Part shown: positions 44,841-53,997 of the stretch, piece after piece
Position numbering within the stretch: the first letter of the stretch is position 1
Layout: each line of letters starts with the position of its first letter
Assembly (NCBI GenBank): GCA_963719165.1
Contig: CAVRAV010000001.1
Span: 2,232,001 to 2,296,000, forward strand
Direction of reading: 5' to 3'
Source of the DNA: JAOUEA01 sp963719165
Lineage (GTDB): Bacteria > Actinomycetota > UBA4738 > HRBIN12
Length of the DNA: 64,000 bases
The notes under the pieces: model-generated
What the model saw: the letters and a program-made list of their open reading frames with translations, nothing else
Told to the model about the DNA's origin: nothing
Databases searched by the model: none
Made by a program: the position numbers and the translations under genes

Positions 44841-47147
44841 ATGGCGGAGCGGGAGGGGACCGCCCCTTCGATCGTGGAGCGGCTCGCCGGCAAGCGGATG
44901 CTGCTCACCGGCGTCACGGGATTCCTGGCGCAGGTGGTGTTCGAACGCCTGCTCGCGGACTTCCCCGACACCCGGGTCGCGCTGCTCGTGCGCTCCCAGA
45001 ACGCCGCCACCAGCCGTGAGCGGGTCGAGTATCTGCTCCGCAAGCCTGCCTTCGACGGCCTGCGCGAGCGTATCGGCGACGATGGATTGGTCAAGCTCCT
45101 TGACGAACGGGTCGAGGTGATCGATGCGGATTTCGGCCGTGGCGTTCCGCAGATCCCCGGCGACATCGACGTGGCGATGCACTCGGCGGCCACGGTGAGC
45201 TTCGATCCGCCCATCGACGACGGGTTCCAGACCAACGTTCAGGGTGCGATGAACCTCTATCACGGTGTCGTGAACGGAGGCTCCCGCCCCTCGCTCGTGC
45301 ACGTCTCGACCGCCTACGTCGCCGGGGTTCGCAAGGGGGTCATCCCCGAGGGCCCGCTCGAGCACTCGGTGGACTACCGGCTGGAGCTGGAGATGGCGTT
45401 GCAGGCGCGGGGCGACGTGGAGTCTCAGTCTCGCAAGCCCGAGATGCTGGGCTCCTTCCTGGGCGCCGCACGCAAGGAGCACGAGCGGGCCGGGCCTTCC
45501 ACCGTTGCCGACGACGCGGAGGAGCGTCGCCAGCGGTGGGTGACCAAGCGCCTGATCGAGTACGGGCGCATGCGCGCCCGCTCGCTGGGGTGGCCGGACG
45601 CATACACGTTCACGAAGGCCATGGGCGAGCGCGCGATCGAGGAGCTCGCTGCCGCGGAGGGGCTGCCGCTGTCCATCGTGCGACCCTCGATCATCGAGTC
45701 GGCGTACCTGCATCCGGCCCCGGGTTGGATCGACGGGTTCAAGATGGCCGACCCCATCATCCGTGCCTACGGCCTGGGCCAGATCCCCGAGTTCCCGGGG
45801 ATCCCCGAGGGCATCATCGACCTCGTCCCCGTCGACTTCGTGGTCAACGCGCTCCTGGCGGTGGCCGCGAACCCGCCCGCGCCCGGCGACGACGCGCACC
45901 ATTACAACGTGAGCTCGGGCTCGCGCAACCCGCTGCGGTTCTTCGAACTGTACGAATGGATCCGCGGCTACTTCGAGGAGCACCCGCTGCCCGAGCGCGG
46001 GCGCGGCGAGCACAAGGTTCCCGATTGGGAGTTCCCGGGGCGGCTCAAGGTGGAACGATTGTTGAAGCGGGCGGAGCGCTTCACCGACGTGGCCGAACAG
46101 GTCGTCACGCATCTGCCCAAGTCCAAAGCGATGCGCGACGCCGTGAACCGCGTGGATCGGGACAAGGCGCGCGTGGATTTCGTGAAGCGCTACAGCGACC
46201 TCTATGGGATGTACACGGAGACCGAGGTCGTGTACACGGACGATCGAACGCTCGCGCTCTTCGAGTCCATGAGCACCGAGGACAAGCCGCGGTTCCCGTT
46301 CGACGTGGCGATGGTGGACTGGAAGCACTACCTGCGCGACGTGCACACGCCCGCCGTGGTGCAAGGCTTGCGGGAGCTGTCCCGCCGCGACCGCTCGAAG
46401 CCCGTCGTCACGATCCGACGCCGCGACGAACTGGTGGTGGCCGTGTTCGACATGGAGGGGACCATCATCACGTCCAACGTGGTGGAGTCCTACGTGTGGG
46501 CGCGCATGGCCGATCTGCCCTCGGATGAGTGGCCCGCCGAGCTCTTCGACGTGTTCTCGAAGATCCCCGGCTACCTCCAGGTAGACCGGCGCGACCGAGG
46601 GGACTTCCTGCGCACGTTCTTCCGGCGCTACGAGGGTGCGAGCGTGGAGGGCATCGATCGTCTCGTGACCGACCACGTGGGCGAGTTCATGCTCCAGAAG
46701 GCAAGCGCCGCGGCGATCCGGCGTATCCGCGCTCACCGCGCCGCCGGTCATCGCACGGTCCTCATCACGGCGGCGGCCGAACCGTTCATCCGGTCGCTCG
46801 CGCCGCTGTTCGACGTGGTGATCGGCGCCGAGCTTGCGGTGCGCGACGGCCGATACACCGGGTTCATGTCCCAGCCGCCGCTCGTGGGGGAGGCGCGAGC
46901 GGCCTGGTTGAAGCGCTATGCGCTTTTGGAAGGCGTCGATCTCAGGCACTCCTACGCCTACGCGGACTCCTACAGCGACCTTCCGCTCTTGCGCGCCGTG
47001 GGCAACCCGGTGGCGGTCTCGCCCGACGCCGCGCTGTTCAGGTTCGCACGCCGCCGCCGCTGGCCCATCGAGGAGTGGGGCATGACGAAGGGGATGCCGC
47101 GCGTGCGCTTCCCGCGACCAAGCCACCCCATGCGGAGCGTGCCCTGA
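44841..47147 (+). CDS. fatty acyl-CoA reductase-like SDR fused to a HAD-family domain
   Basis: The 768-residue protein has two enzymatic parts. Residues 17-440 are an extended SDR of the fatty-acyl-CoA-reductase type, with LLTGVTGFLAQVVFERLL (NADP loop), a VHVSTAYVAG strand and the catalytic YTFTKAMGE (Tyr-x3-Lys). Residues 535-750 are a HAD-IB (SerB-like) domain with VFDMEGTII (nucleophile Asp; the second acid is Glu, not Asp), VLITAAAEPF and YADSYSDLPLL. The SDR part should reduce acyl-CoA or acyl-ACP to aldehyde or alcohol. The HAD part may remove a phosphate. It is the first gene of the TetR-regulated operon, and its stop overlaps the next ATG. Confidence 0.82.
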   Translation: MAEREGTAPSIVERLAGKRMLLTGVTGFLAQVVFERLLADFPDTRVALLVRSQNAATSRERVEYLLRKPAFDGLRERIGDDGLVKLLDERVEVIDADFGRGVPQIPGDIDVAMHSAATVSFDPPIDDGFQTNVQGAMNLYHGVVNGGSRPSLVHVSTAYVAGVRKGVIPEGPLEHSVDYRLELEMALQARGDVESQSRKPEMLGSFLGAARKEHERAGPSTVADDAEERRQRWVTKRLIEYGRMRARSLGWPDAYTFTKAMGERAIEELAAAEGLPLSIVRPSIIESAYLHPAPGWIDGFKMADPIIRAYGLGQIPEFPGIPEGIIDLVPVDFVVNALLAVAANPPAPGDDAHHYNVSSGSRNPLRFFELYEWIRGYFEEHPLPERGRGEHKVPDWEFPGRLKVERLLKRAERFTDVAEQVVTHLPKSKAMRDAVNRVDRDKARVDFVKRYSDLYGMYTETEVVYTDDRTLALFESMSTEDKPRFPFDVAMVDWKHYLRDVHTPAVVQGLRELSRRDRSKPVVTIRRRDELVVAVFDMEGTIITSNVVESYVWARMADLPSDEWPAELFDVFSKIPGYLQVDRRDRGDFLRTFFRRYEGASVEGIDRLVTDHVGEFMLQKASAAAIRRIRAHRAAGHRTVLITAAAEPFIRSLAPLFDVVIGAELAVRDGRYTGFMSQPPLVGEARAAWLKRYALLEGVDLRHSYAYADSYSDLPLLRAVGNPVAVSPDAALFRFARRRRWPIEEWGMTKGMPRVRFPRPSHPMRSVP

Positions 47148-48355
47148 TGGCGCTCGCCCTCGAGCTGTTCCGCAGCGCCCCGCGCTACCTCACCGCACGC
47201 GCTGTGGGTGGCCGCGCCCCCGGATTGATCGCAGGGCCGCTTGCGCCGCTGCGCCTTTCCACGCGACCCGACCCGGAGGCGCGGCTCGACGGCTGGGTGC
47301 GCGTGAGGCCGCTGCTCTCGGGCGTGTGCGGGAGCGACCTCGCCACCATCGCGGGCACGTCGAGCCTGTACTTCACCCCGCTCGTGTCGATGCCGTTCGT
47401 TCCCGGCCACGAGGTCGTGGGCGAGCTGTTGGACGACGCCGGCCCCGATCTGCCCGCTGGACGTCGCGTAGTGATCGCCTCGGTGCTCGGCTGCGCCACG
47501 CGCGGGATGCCCGAGCTCTGCCCCAACTGCGCCGCGGGCGATTACGGCCGGTGTGACCGGATCACCGTGGGCGACCTCAAGCCCGGGCTGCAGACCGGCT
47601 ACTGCAGCGACACCGGCGGCGGCTGGAGCCGGATGATGCTGGCGCATCGATCCCAGCTCTGGGCCGTCCCCGACGAGATGGACGATCGGACGGCGGTGCT
47701 CATCGAGCCGCTCGCGTGCGCGATCCACACCGCGCTGCGCGCCAGGGTGCCGGAGGGCGCCGACGTGCTCGTGGCGGGCGCGGGGACCGTGGGCCTGCTT
47801 ACGCTCATCGCGCTCGGCCGCTTCGCGAAGGCGGACAGGATCGTCGTGGCGGCCAAGCACCCCCGCCAGCGCTCGGCGGCGACCATGGCCGGTGCGACCG
47901 AGGTCGTGCGACCGGAGCACGCGCTCAAGGCCGTGCGCCGCGCCGAGAGCGCCGTGAAGCTCACGCCGGAGCGCGGGATGGACTTCCTGCTCGGCGGCGT
48001 TGACGTGGCCGTTGAGTGCACGGGCTCGAAGGGCGGGCTCGACCTCTGCCTGCGCACCACGAAGGCGGGCGGCCGCGTGGTGGTGAGCGGCATCCCGGGA
48101 GCGGGAGCGGATCTCACCCCGCTGTGGATGCGCGAGCTCGAGCTCGTGGGCGCCTACACCGCCGGCATGGAGGATGTCGAAGGCGGCAGGCGCCACGCGT
48201 TCGCCCTGGCCCTGGAGCTTGCGAGCGCCGTGCCGATCCTCGACCAACTCGTCGGCGCGACCTACCCGTTGGAGCGATGGCGCGAGGCCATCGACCATGC
48301 CATGTCCGCCGGCCGGCTCGGAACGTTCAAGGTGGCGTTCGCGCCGCAGGACTAG
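47147..48355 (+). CDS. zinc-dependent medium-chain dehydrogenase (alcohol dehydrogenase family)
   Basis: The 402-residue protein has the catalytic-zinc Cys in SGVCGSDLATI and GHE (PFVPGHEVVGEL), a structural-zinc region (MPELCPNCAAGDYGRC), and the NAD(P) motif VLVAGAGTVGLLTLIALG. It begins with an unusual 50-residue extension before the GroES-like fold. It overlaps the reductase gene by one base (TGATG), so the pair is made together and probably interconverts an aldehyde and alcohol in the same pathway. Confidence 0.85.
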   Translation: MALALELFRSAPRYLTARAVGGRAPGLIAGPLAPLRLSTRPDPEARLDGWVRVRPLLSGVCGSDLATIAGTSSLYFTPLVSMPFVPGHEVVGELLDDAGPDLPAGRRVVIASVLGCATRGMPELCPNCAAGDYGRCDRITVGDLKPGLQTGYCSDTGGGWSRMMLAHRSQLWAVPDEMDDRTAVLIEPLACAIHTALRARVPEGADVLVAGAGTVGLLTLIALGRFAKADRIVVAAKHPRQRSAATMAGATEVVRPEHALKAVRRAESAVKLTPERGMDFLLGGVDVAVECTGSKGGLDLCLRTTKAGGRVVVSGIPGAGADLTPLWMRELELVGAYTAGMEDVEGGRRHAFALALELASAVPILDQLVGATYPLERWREAIDHAMSAGRLGTFKVAFAPQD

Positions 48356-48367
48356 GAGACGAAGGAG

Positions 48368-49957
48368 ATGCCCAGACCCGGATTCGTGCTCGACGTCGAC
48401 GAGCGGACGCCCCCGTTGCTGGTGCACCAAGGGGAGAGTTTCCGCATGCAGAAGTTCCCCCTGGGGACCCGCGTCGTTTACCCGCCCGACCCGTTGCCCG
48501 GCATCAAGGACGTGAACGAGGCGATCCGGCAGGCGCTGCTGCATCCGCTCGGTGATTCGAAACCACTGCCCGAGCTCCTCACACCGGGGATGAAGCTCAC
48601 CATCGCCATCGACGACATCTCCTTGCCCCTGCCGCCGATGGTCACCCCCGACATCCGGCAGCGGATCCTGGAGCAGGTCATCGAGCTCGCAGCGCGTCGG
48701 GGCGTCGAAGACGTCGAGCTCATCGTGGCCACTGCCCTGCACCGGCGCATGACCTCCGCGGAGATCGAGCGCATGGTGGGCGAGCGGGTCTTCCGGTCAT
48801 TCTTCCCCCACCAGCTCTCCAACTTCGACGCGGAAGATCCCGAGGCGCTCACGAGCTTCGGCACCACCGACGAGGGTGAGGAGGTCGAGATCAGCAAGCG
48901 AGCGGCCGAGTCCGACCTGATCGTCTACGTGAACATCAACCTGGTCGCGATGGATGGCGGGCACAAGTCTGTGGCCGTGGGGCTCGCCAGCTACAAGAGC
49001 CTCAGGCATCACCACAACGTGAACACCATGCTGCATTCCCAGTCCTACATGGATCCCCGAGAGGGTCGCAGCGCGATCAACGATTCCACCGTGCGGATGG
49101 GACGCAAGCTCGCGGCCGACGGCGTGAAGGTCTTCCAGATCGAGACGACGCTCAACTCCGACACCTTCCCCAAGAACCTGGGGTTCCTCAACAAGCGCGA
49201 GTGGGAGTGGAGCGCGTACGACCAGGCCTTGATGATCGCGGCCCGCAAGGGAAACGATGTCGCCCCACCTCGCCTGCGGCGGGAGCTTTATCGTCGGATC
49301 GAGGCGCCCTACAAGCTCACCGGCATCAACGCCGGCGAGGTGGAGGCCGTGCACGAGCGCACCATCGCGAACCTGCACCGCCAGCAGCTCGTCGAGGTCC
49401 AGGGGCAGTCCGACGTCCTGATCATGGGACTGCCGTACCTGGGTCCCTACAACGTGAACTCGATCCTCAACCCGATCCTCGTGCACTGTCTTGGATTGGG
49501 CTACCTCTTCAACATGTACCGGAACAAGCCGCTCGTTCGCGAGGGCGGGACGGTCATCCTCTACCACCCGGTGCCGTGGGAGTTCAGCCAGATCCACCAT
49601 CCCAGCTACATCGACTTCTTCGAGGAGGTCCTCGCCGAGACCACCGATCCGAAGACCATCGAGGCGGAGTTCGAGGAGAAGTACGCGACGGACCCGTGGT
49701 ACCGGCACCTCTACCGCACGAGCAACGCCTACCACGGGGTGCACCCCTTCTACATGTGGTACTGGGGGGCGCACGGACGTGACCACGCCGGGGACGTGAT
49801 CTTCGTGGGCGGCGAGTCCAAAACGGTGGCCCGCCTGGGCTATCGCCGGGCCAGCTCGCTGCGTGACGCCATCGAGATGGCCAAGGACACGGTGGGCTCG
49901 AGTCCGACAATGACGTACTTCCACGCGCCGCCCGTGATGATCGCCGACGTGCACTAG
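48368..49957 (+). CDS. LarA-like (lactate racemase domain, DUF2088) protein
   Basis: The 529-residue protein has the LarA-type N-terminal fold: MKLTIAIDDISLPLPPM corresponds to the conserved Asp/Ser-Pro region, and VATALHRRMTSAEIERMVG to the GTHRPMT-like motif with a conserved His. MDGGHKSVAVGLASYKSLRH supplies another His/Lys region. The C-terminal half is longer than in lactate racemases and contains aromatic segments such as HPFYMWYWGAHGRDHAGD. LarA enzymes use a nickel-pincer nucleotide to move hydride on 2-hydroxyacids; I see no larB/C/E genes here. Its place between a dehydrogenase and an acyltransferase suggests epimerisation of a hydroxy-lipid intermediate, which is inference. Confidence 0.72.
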   Translation: MPRPGFVLDVDERTPPLLVHQGESFRMQKFPLGTRVVYPPDPLPGIKDVNEAIRQALLHPLGDSKPLPELLTPGMKLTIAIDDISLPLPPMVTPDIRQRILEQVIELAARRGVEDVELIVATALHRRMTSAEIERMVGERVFRSFFPHQLSNFDAEDPEALTSFGTTDEGEEVEISKRAAESDLIVYVNINLVAMDGGHKSVAVGLASYKSLRHHHNVNTMLHSQSYMDPREGRSAINDSTVRMGRKLAADGVKVFQIETTLNSDTFPKNLGFLNKREWEWSAYDQALMIAARKGNDVAPPRLRRELYRRIEAPYKLTGINAGEVEAVHERTIANLHRQQLVEVQGQSDVLIMGLPYLGPYNVNSILNPILVHCLGLGYLFNMYRNKPLVREGGTVILYHPVPWEFSQIHHPSYIDFFEEVLAETTDPKTIEAEFEEKYATDPWYRHLYRTSNAYHGVHPFYMWYWGAHGRDHAGDVIFVGGESKTVARLGYRRASSLRDAIEMAKDTVGSSPTMTYFHAPPVMIADVH

Positions 49958-49965
49958 GGGGATCG

Positions 49966-50877
49966 ATGGGAGACCTGCGCGAAGAGCTGAAGGCGATGGC
50001 TGAGGGGTTCCGGTGGGGACGTCGTCCGCTCGTGCCCAAGTCTGCCGAGCCGTTCCTCCCGGAAGCCGAGGACCGGATGTTCCCCACAGACTGGGCGCGC
50101 ACCCCGGTGGGCACGGCCGCGCGCCAGGTCATCCTGCGCACGATGATGGGGCCGCTGTTGCGGAACGAGGTCACGATCCGCATCGAGGGGCTCGATCGGC
50201 TGGGCGGCGTCCGCGGGCCCGTCATCTTCTACTCCAACCACACGAGCCATCTGGACGCGACCATCATCATGACATCGCTTCCGAACCGGTGGCAGGCCAA
50301 GACCGCCGTGGCCGCGGCGCGCGACTACTTCTTCGACGTGTGGTGGCGGCAGGCGTTCACGGCGCTCGTGTACGGGGGGTTTCCCATCGACCGCGCGAAG
50401 GGTGGCAAGGGCGCCGTCACCCAAGCGCTCGAGCTGCTCGACGACGGGTGGTCCCTGGTCGTCTTCCCCGAAGGGGGACGGTCCCCCGACGGCCACGCGC
50501 AGCGGTTCCGCCACGGCACGGCGCGCCTGTGCATCGACGCCGGCGTGGGCGCGGTTCCCATCGCCATCCGCGGTGCCTATCAGGCCTGGCCCAAGGGCAC
50601 GAACTGGCCGAAGGCGGGTCGTCCACCCGTGAGCGTGCGGTTCGGATCGCCGCTCGTGCCCGAGGAGGGCGAGACCCATCGGGCGTTCTCGGCGCGCATG
50701 GCGCAAGCGGTGGCGGTGCTCCTCGACGAGGACCGGTCCACCTGGTGGGAGGCGATGCAGCGCGCGGAGCGCGACGAGACGCCGGCCATGGCCGGACCAC
50801 AAGGTCCCGCGTGGGTGCGCAAGTGGGAGGGGTCCCGTCCCGTCCCGCGACGCGCCCCCGGCCGGACCTGGAAGTAG
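49966..50877 (+). CDS. PlsC-type acyltransferase (1-acylglycerol-3-phosphate acyltransferase family)
   Basis: The 303-residue protein shows the family's four blocks: NHTSHLDATI (HX4D catalytic motif, near residue 87), GGFPIDRAKGG, VVFPEGGRS (phosphate-binding FPEG) and VPIAIRGAYQAWPKG. There is no clear membrane helix, so it is a peripheral enzyme. It transfers an acyl group from acyl-CoA or ACP to a lipid hydroxyl. GGGGG lies just before ATG 49966, 8 nt after the LarA-like gene. In this operon it may esterify the product of the reductases. Confidence 0.85.
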   Translation: MGDLREELKAMAEGFRWGRRPLVPKSAEPFLPEAEDRMFPTDWARTPVGTAARQVILRTMMGPLLRNEVTIRIEGLDRLGGVRGPVIFYSNHTSHLDATIIMTSLPNRWQAKTAVAAARDYFFDVWWRQAFTALVYGGFPIDRAKGGKGAVTQALELLDDGWSLVVFPEGGRSPDGHAQRFRHGTARLCIDAGVGAVPIAIRGAYQAWPKGTNWPKAGRPPVSVRFGSPLVPEEGETHRAFSARMAQAVAVLLDEDRSTWWEAMQRAERDETPAMAGPQGPAWVRKWEGSRPVPRRAPGRTWK

Positions 50878-50881
50878 GCCG

Positions 50882-51499
50882 ATGCCCCGCGACGGCCAGG
50901 CCCGCCGGGATGCGATCGTGGCCGAGGCGATCCATCAGTTCGGACGCGACGGCTACCGCAGCGCCAGCCTCGATCACATCGGGGCCGCCGTGGGCGTGCG
51001 CAAGCAGACCGTGCTGTACTACTTCGCGTCCAAGGATGTGCTCCTCGAGGCGTGTTTGGAAGCGGCGGGTCGACGGCTGGCCTTCGTGATCGCGAAGGCG
51101 CTCGAGGGCACGGAGACGTACTGGGATCGGGCCGAGGCGGTCATCCACGCCGTGTTCCGTCTCGCGGGCGATTGGCCCGAGTTCCCGATGTTCGTGCGCG
51201 AGGCCGGGCGCCTGGGCCCCGACGCCTTCGACCGGTTCGCCGACGTCCTTGATCCGATGCGCCTGCGCGCCATCGAGTTCCTGCAGGCGGGGATGGACCA
51301 AGGCGAGATCCGCAAACAGGACCCGGTGCTGCTGTTGTTCACGCTCTACACCGCGGTGGTGGGGTCGCTCACCGAGGCGAGCGTCCTGAACGCGGTGGTC
51401 GGCGCGGACAAGAGCCGGCAGTCGCTCCGGCTGCGCGAGCGCGAGGTGATGTCGTTCGTGCGCGCCGCGCTGAGGCCCCCACAGGACGCCGAGGGCTAG
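50882..51499 (+). CDS. TetR-family repressor of the lipid operon
   Basis: The 205-residue protein has a TetR HTH (RRDAIVAEAIHQFGRDGYRS, then HIGAAVGVRKQTVLYYFASK) and an all-helical ligand domain (residues 60-195). It is the last gene of the five-gene operon, 4 nt after the acyltransferase. Its likely target is the TCTACCAACCGGTAGA palindrome over the operon promoter at 44808, giving negative autoregulation. The ligand may be an acyl-CoA, as for other TetR proteins next to lipid genes. Confidence 0.88.
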   Translation: MPRDGQARRDAIVAEAIHQFGRDGYRSASLDHIGAAVGVRKQTVLYYFASKDVLLEACLEAAGRRLAFVIAKALEGTETYWDRAEAVIHAVFRLAGDWPEFPMFVREAGRLGPDAFDRFADVLDPMRLRAIEFLQAGMDQGEIRKQDPVLLLFTLYTAVVGSLTEASVLNAVVGADKSRQSLRLREREVMSFVRAALRPPQDAEG

Positions 51500-53124
51500 G
51501 TCCGGCCTCGGTGCCGCCGGTACCGGCCGATCAGCGCCGTCGTCGAGGGATCGTGCCTGCCGGGCTCGGGATCTGGCCCCCCCGCGAGCTCGCGCACGAT
51601 CCTGCCGGCGAGCGCCTTCCCCAGCTCGACGCCCCACTGGTCGAACGAGTCGATGCCCCAGATGGTCCCCTGCGTGAACACCTTGTGCTCGTAGAGCGCG
51701 ATGAGCTGGCCCAGCGAATGCGGCGTCAGCGCGGTCGCGAGGATCGTGGAGGTCGGACGGTTCCCCTGGAACGTGCGGTGCGGGACCTGCGCCGCGGGCA
51801 CGCCCTCGGCCCGCACCTCGTCGTCGGTCCTTCCGAACGCGAGCGCCTCGGTCTGGGCGATGAGGTTTGCCATGAGCAGATCGTGATGCCCCGGTACGTC
51901 ATCGGTGGGCTCGAGGAAGCCGATCACGTCGGCCGGAACCAGCACCGTCCCCTGGTGGAGCAGTTGGTAGTACGCGTGCTGGCCGTTCGTGCCTGGCGTG
52001 CCCCAGACGACCGGCCCCGTCTGATAGCCCACCGCCGAACCCTCGAGGTCGACCGACTTGCCGTTCGATTCCATCTCGAGCTGCTGCAGGTAGGCGGGCA
52101 GGAGCGCGAGGTGATGGCTGTACGGGAGGATCGCGTGGGACTGCGCGCCCCAGAAGTTGCCGTACCAGATGCCGAGCAGTCCCATCAGGACCGGGAGGTT
52201 CCGCTCGAACGGCGCTGTGCGGAAGTGTTCGTCCATGGTGTGGAATCCGGCGAGCATGTCTGCGAACGCCTCCGGTCCGATCGCGATCATGAGCGAGAGG
52301 CCGATCGCCGAATCGAGCGAATAACGACCGCCCACCCAATCCCAGAACCCGAACATCTGCGCGGGATCGATGCCGAAGTCCGCGACCCTCTCGGCGGCCG
52401 AGGAGACCGCCACGAAGTGCCGGGCCACGGCGTCTTCGCCCAGGGCTCCCACGAGCCAGGCGCGGGCCGACCGGGCGTTGGTGAGCGTCTCCACCGTGGA
52501 GAACGTCTTGGACGAGACGATGAACAGCGTCTGGGCGGGGTCGAGGTCCCGCGTCGCCTCGGCGAGGTCGGCCCCGTCGACGTTGGATACGAACCGGAAC
52601 ACGATGGAGCGCTCCGAGACGTCGCGCAACGCCTCGTAGGCCATGGCGGGGCCGAGGTCGGATCCGCCGATGCCGATGTTCACCACCGCCCGAATGGGCT
52701 TGCCGGAGATCCCGGTCCACGCGCCGGATCTGACGGCGCCGGCGAACGCGCCCATCTGGTCGAGGACGGCGTGGACCTCCGCCACCACGTCGACGCCGTC
52801 CACGACGAGCGCGGACCCCCGAGGCATCCGGAGCGCCACGTGCAGCGCGGGCCGGTCCTCCGTGGCGTTGACGCGCTCGCCTGCGAACATCGCCTCGATG
52901 TGTCCACGCAGATCACTCCGACCGGCGAGGCCCCGCAGCAGGGCGATGGTCTCGTCGGTGATCCGGTGCTTCGAATAGTCGAGGAACAGGCCGCCTGCCT
53001 CCGCGGCGTAGCGGTTAGCCCGCCCGGGGTCCGCCGCGAACAGTTCGCGCAACGTCACGGCCGACATCGCACGTCGATGCGCGACGAGAGCCTCCCACTC
53101 GGGCGATCGATCGATGGTGGTCAC
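51496..53124 (-). CDS. pgi: glucose-6-phosphate isomerase
   Basis: Pgi interconverts glucose-6-phosphate and fructose-6-phosphate. The 542-residue protein has NIGIGGSDLGPAMAYEAL, SSKTFSTVETLTNA (phosphate binding), GGRYSLDSAIGLSLMIAIG, the catalytic Glu region (MESNGKSVDLEG) and the final EHKVFTQGTIWGIDSFDQWG with conserved His/Lys. It is read leftwards from GTG 53124 with GGTGAGGA upstream, shortly after rpsD on the same strand. Its end overlaps the TetR gene by 4 nt. Confidence 0.96.
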   Translation of the reverse strand: MTTIDRSPEWEALVAHRRAMSAVTLRELFAADPGRANRYAAEAGGLFLDYSKHRITDETIALLRGLAGRSDLRGHIEAMFAGERVNATEDRPALHVALRMPRGSALVVDGVDVVAEVHAVLDQMGAFAGAVRSGAWTGISGKPIRAVVNIGIGGSDLGPAMAYEALRDVSERSIVFRFVSNVDGADLAEATRDLDPAQTLFIVSSKTFSTVETLTNARSARAWLVGALGEDAVARHFVAVSSAAERVADFGIDPAQMFGFWDWVGGRYSLDSAIGLSLMIAIGPEAFADMLAGFHTMDEHFRTAPFERNLPVLMGLLGIWYGNFWGAQSHAILPYSHHLALLPAYLQQLEMESNGKSVDLEGSAVGYQTGPVVWGTPGTNGQHAYYQLLHQGTVLVPADVIGFLEPTDDVPGHHDLLMANLIAQTEALAFGRTDDEVRAEGVPAAQVPHRTFQGNRPTSTILATALTPHSLGQLIALYEHKVFTQGTIWGIDSFDQWGVELGKALAGRIVRELAGGPDPEPGRHDPSTTALIGRYRRHRGRT

Positions 53125-53141
53125 GACATCGTCCTCACCGG

Positions 53142-53165
53142 GGCGACGAAACGCCGTTCACGGCG
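53142..53165 (-). terminator. possible weak terminator after rpsD
   Basis: On the minus strand CGCCG-TGAA-CGGCG (53165-53152) is followed by TTTCGTC. The stem is short and the U-run weak, so read-through into pgi is likely. Confidence 0.35.
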
Positions 53166-53185
53166 ACGCCGGACCTCGCCGACCC

Positions 53186-53788
53186 CTAAGAGTAGAACTC
53201 GACGATCAGGCGCTCTTCGACCTGCACGGGAAGCGGAACCTCGGCGCGTTCGGGCAACCGCGAGAGCGTTCCCGAGACCTCCGATTTGTTGCGGTAGAGG
53301 TACGAGGGCGGGTCGGGCGTGATCTCCATCGCCTCCTGAACGGACACGAAGTTCCTCGCCTTGGCGGAGACCTCTACGGTCTGACCCGGCTTCACGCGGG
53401 CGCTCGGAACGTTCAGGCGCCTGCCGTCCAAGGAGACGTGGCCGTGCGAGACGAGCTGGCGAGCTTGCCTCGTGGTGAGCGCGAACCCCAAGCGAAGGAC
53501 CACGGTGTCGAGGCGTGTTTCCAGCTGCTGGATGAGCTCCTCGCCGGTGACCCCGTTGCTCCGCGAGGCCTTGTCGTAGTAGGTGCGCATCTGCGCCTCG
53601 CCCACGCCGTAGATGGCCCGGAGCTTCTGCTTTTCCACCAGGCGGGTCTGGTACTCGGAGATGCGTTTGCGGCCCCGCCCGTGCTGACCGGGTGGGTACG
53701 GTCGCTTGTTCGAGGGACAGTTGGGACGTCCGCAGAGGGCCGCGCCGACGCGACGACAGGTGCGGTGCTTGGGTCCGATCTTATCCAC
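53186..53788 (-). CDS. rpsD: 30S ribosomal protein S4
   Basis: S4 is a primary 16S-rRNA-binding protein. The 200-residue protein has a Cys-containing zinc-type N-terminus (Cys11, Cys19, Cys24), RPYPPGQHGRGRKRISEYQT, and the S4 RNA-binding domain TRLDTVVLRLGFALTTRQAR and LVSHGHVSLDGRR. It starts at GTG 53788 with GGAGTG upstream. It stands outside any ribosomal-protein operon and has a long leader with a stable hairpin. Confidence 0.97.
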   Translation of the reverse strand: MDKIGPKHRTCRRVGAALCGRPNCPSNKRPYPPGQHGRGRKRISEYQTRLVEKQKLRAIYGVGEAQMRTYYDKASRSNGVTGEELIQQLETRLDTVVLRLGFALTTRQARQLVSHGHVSLDGRRLNVPSARVKPGQTVEVSAKARNFVSVQEAMEITPDPPSYLYRNKSEVSGTLSRLPERAEVPLPVQVEERLIVEFYS

Positions 53789-53997
53789 GGATCACTCCAT
53801 CTGTTCAGCCCGGTAGCGAGGGTGCTCCCGCGGGACCGGGCATCGGGCTGGTCGATCCTGGTCCGAGAAGTGTCGCCGAGGGGCCGGTGAACTGCGGAAG
53901 CTCGTGCCCGTTGGTGCCGTACGAATGTACCAGCACCCGAGGGGAGATCCTCGCGACGGCGGGCCCGCACCGGACCCCGCGAGGTTAGGCTGCGGCG
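53789..53997 (-). promoter_or_regulatory. rpsD leader with hairpin, possibly autoregulatory
   Basis: A TACATT at 53939-53934 could be the -10, giving a leader of about 140 nt. GCCCGGT and ACCGGGC (53841-53835 and 53814-53808 on the minus strand) form a perfect 7-bp stem just upstream of the ribosome-binding site. S4 represses its own translation through leader structures in other bacteria; that this hairpin does so is inference. Confidence 0.4.

Noticed and set aside
44364..47126. 920-codon open frame antisense to the acyl-reductase/HAD gene
   Set aside because: Amino-acid composition is that of a GC shadow and the sense strand has complete SDR and HAD motifs.
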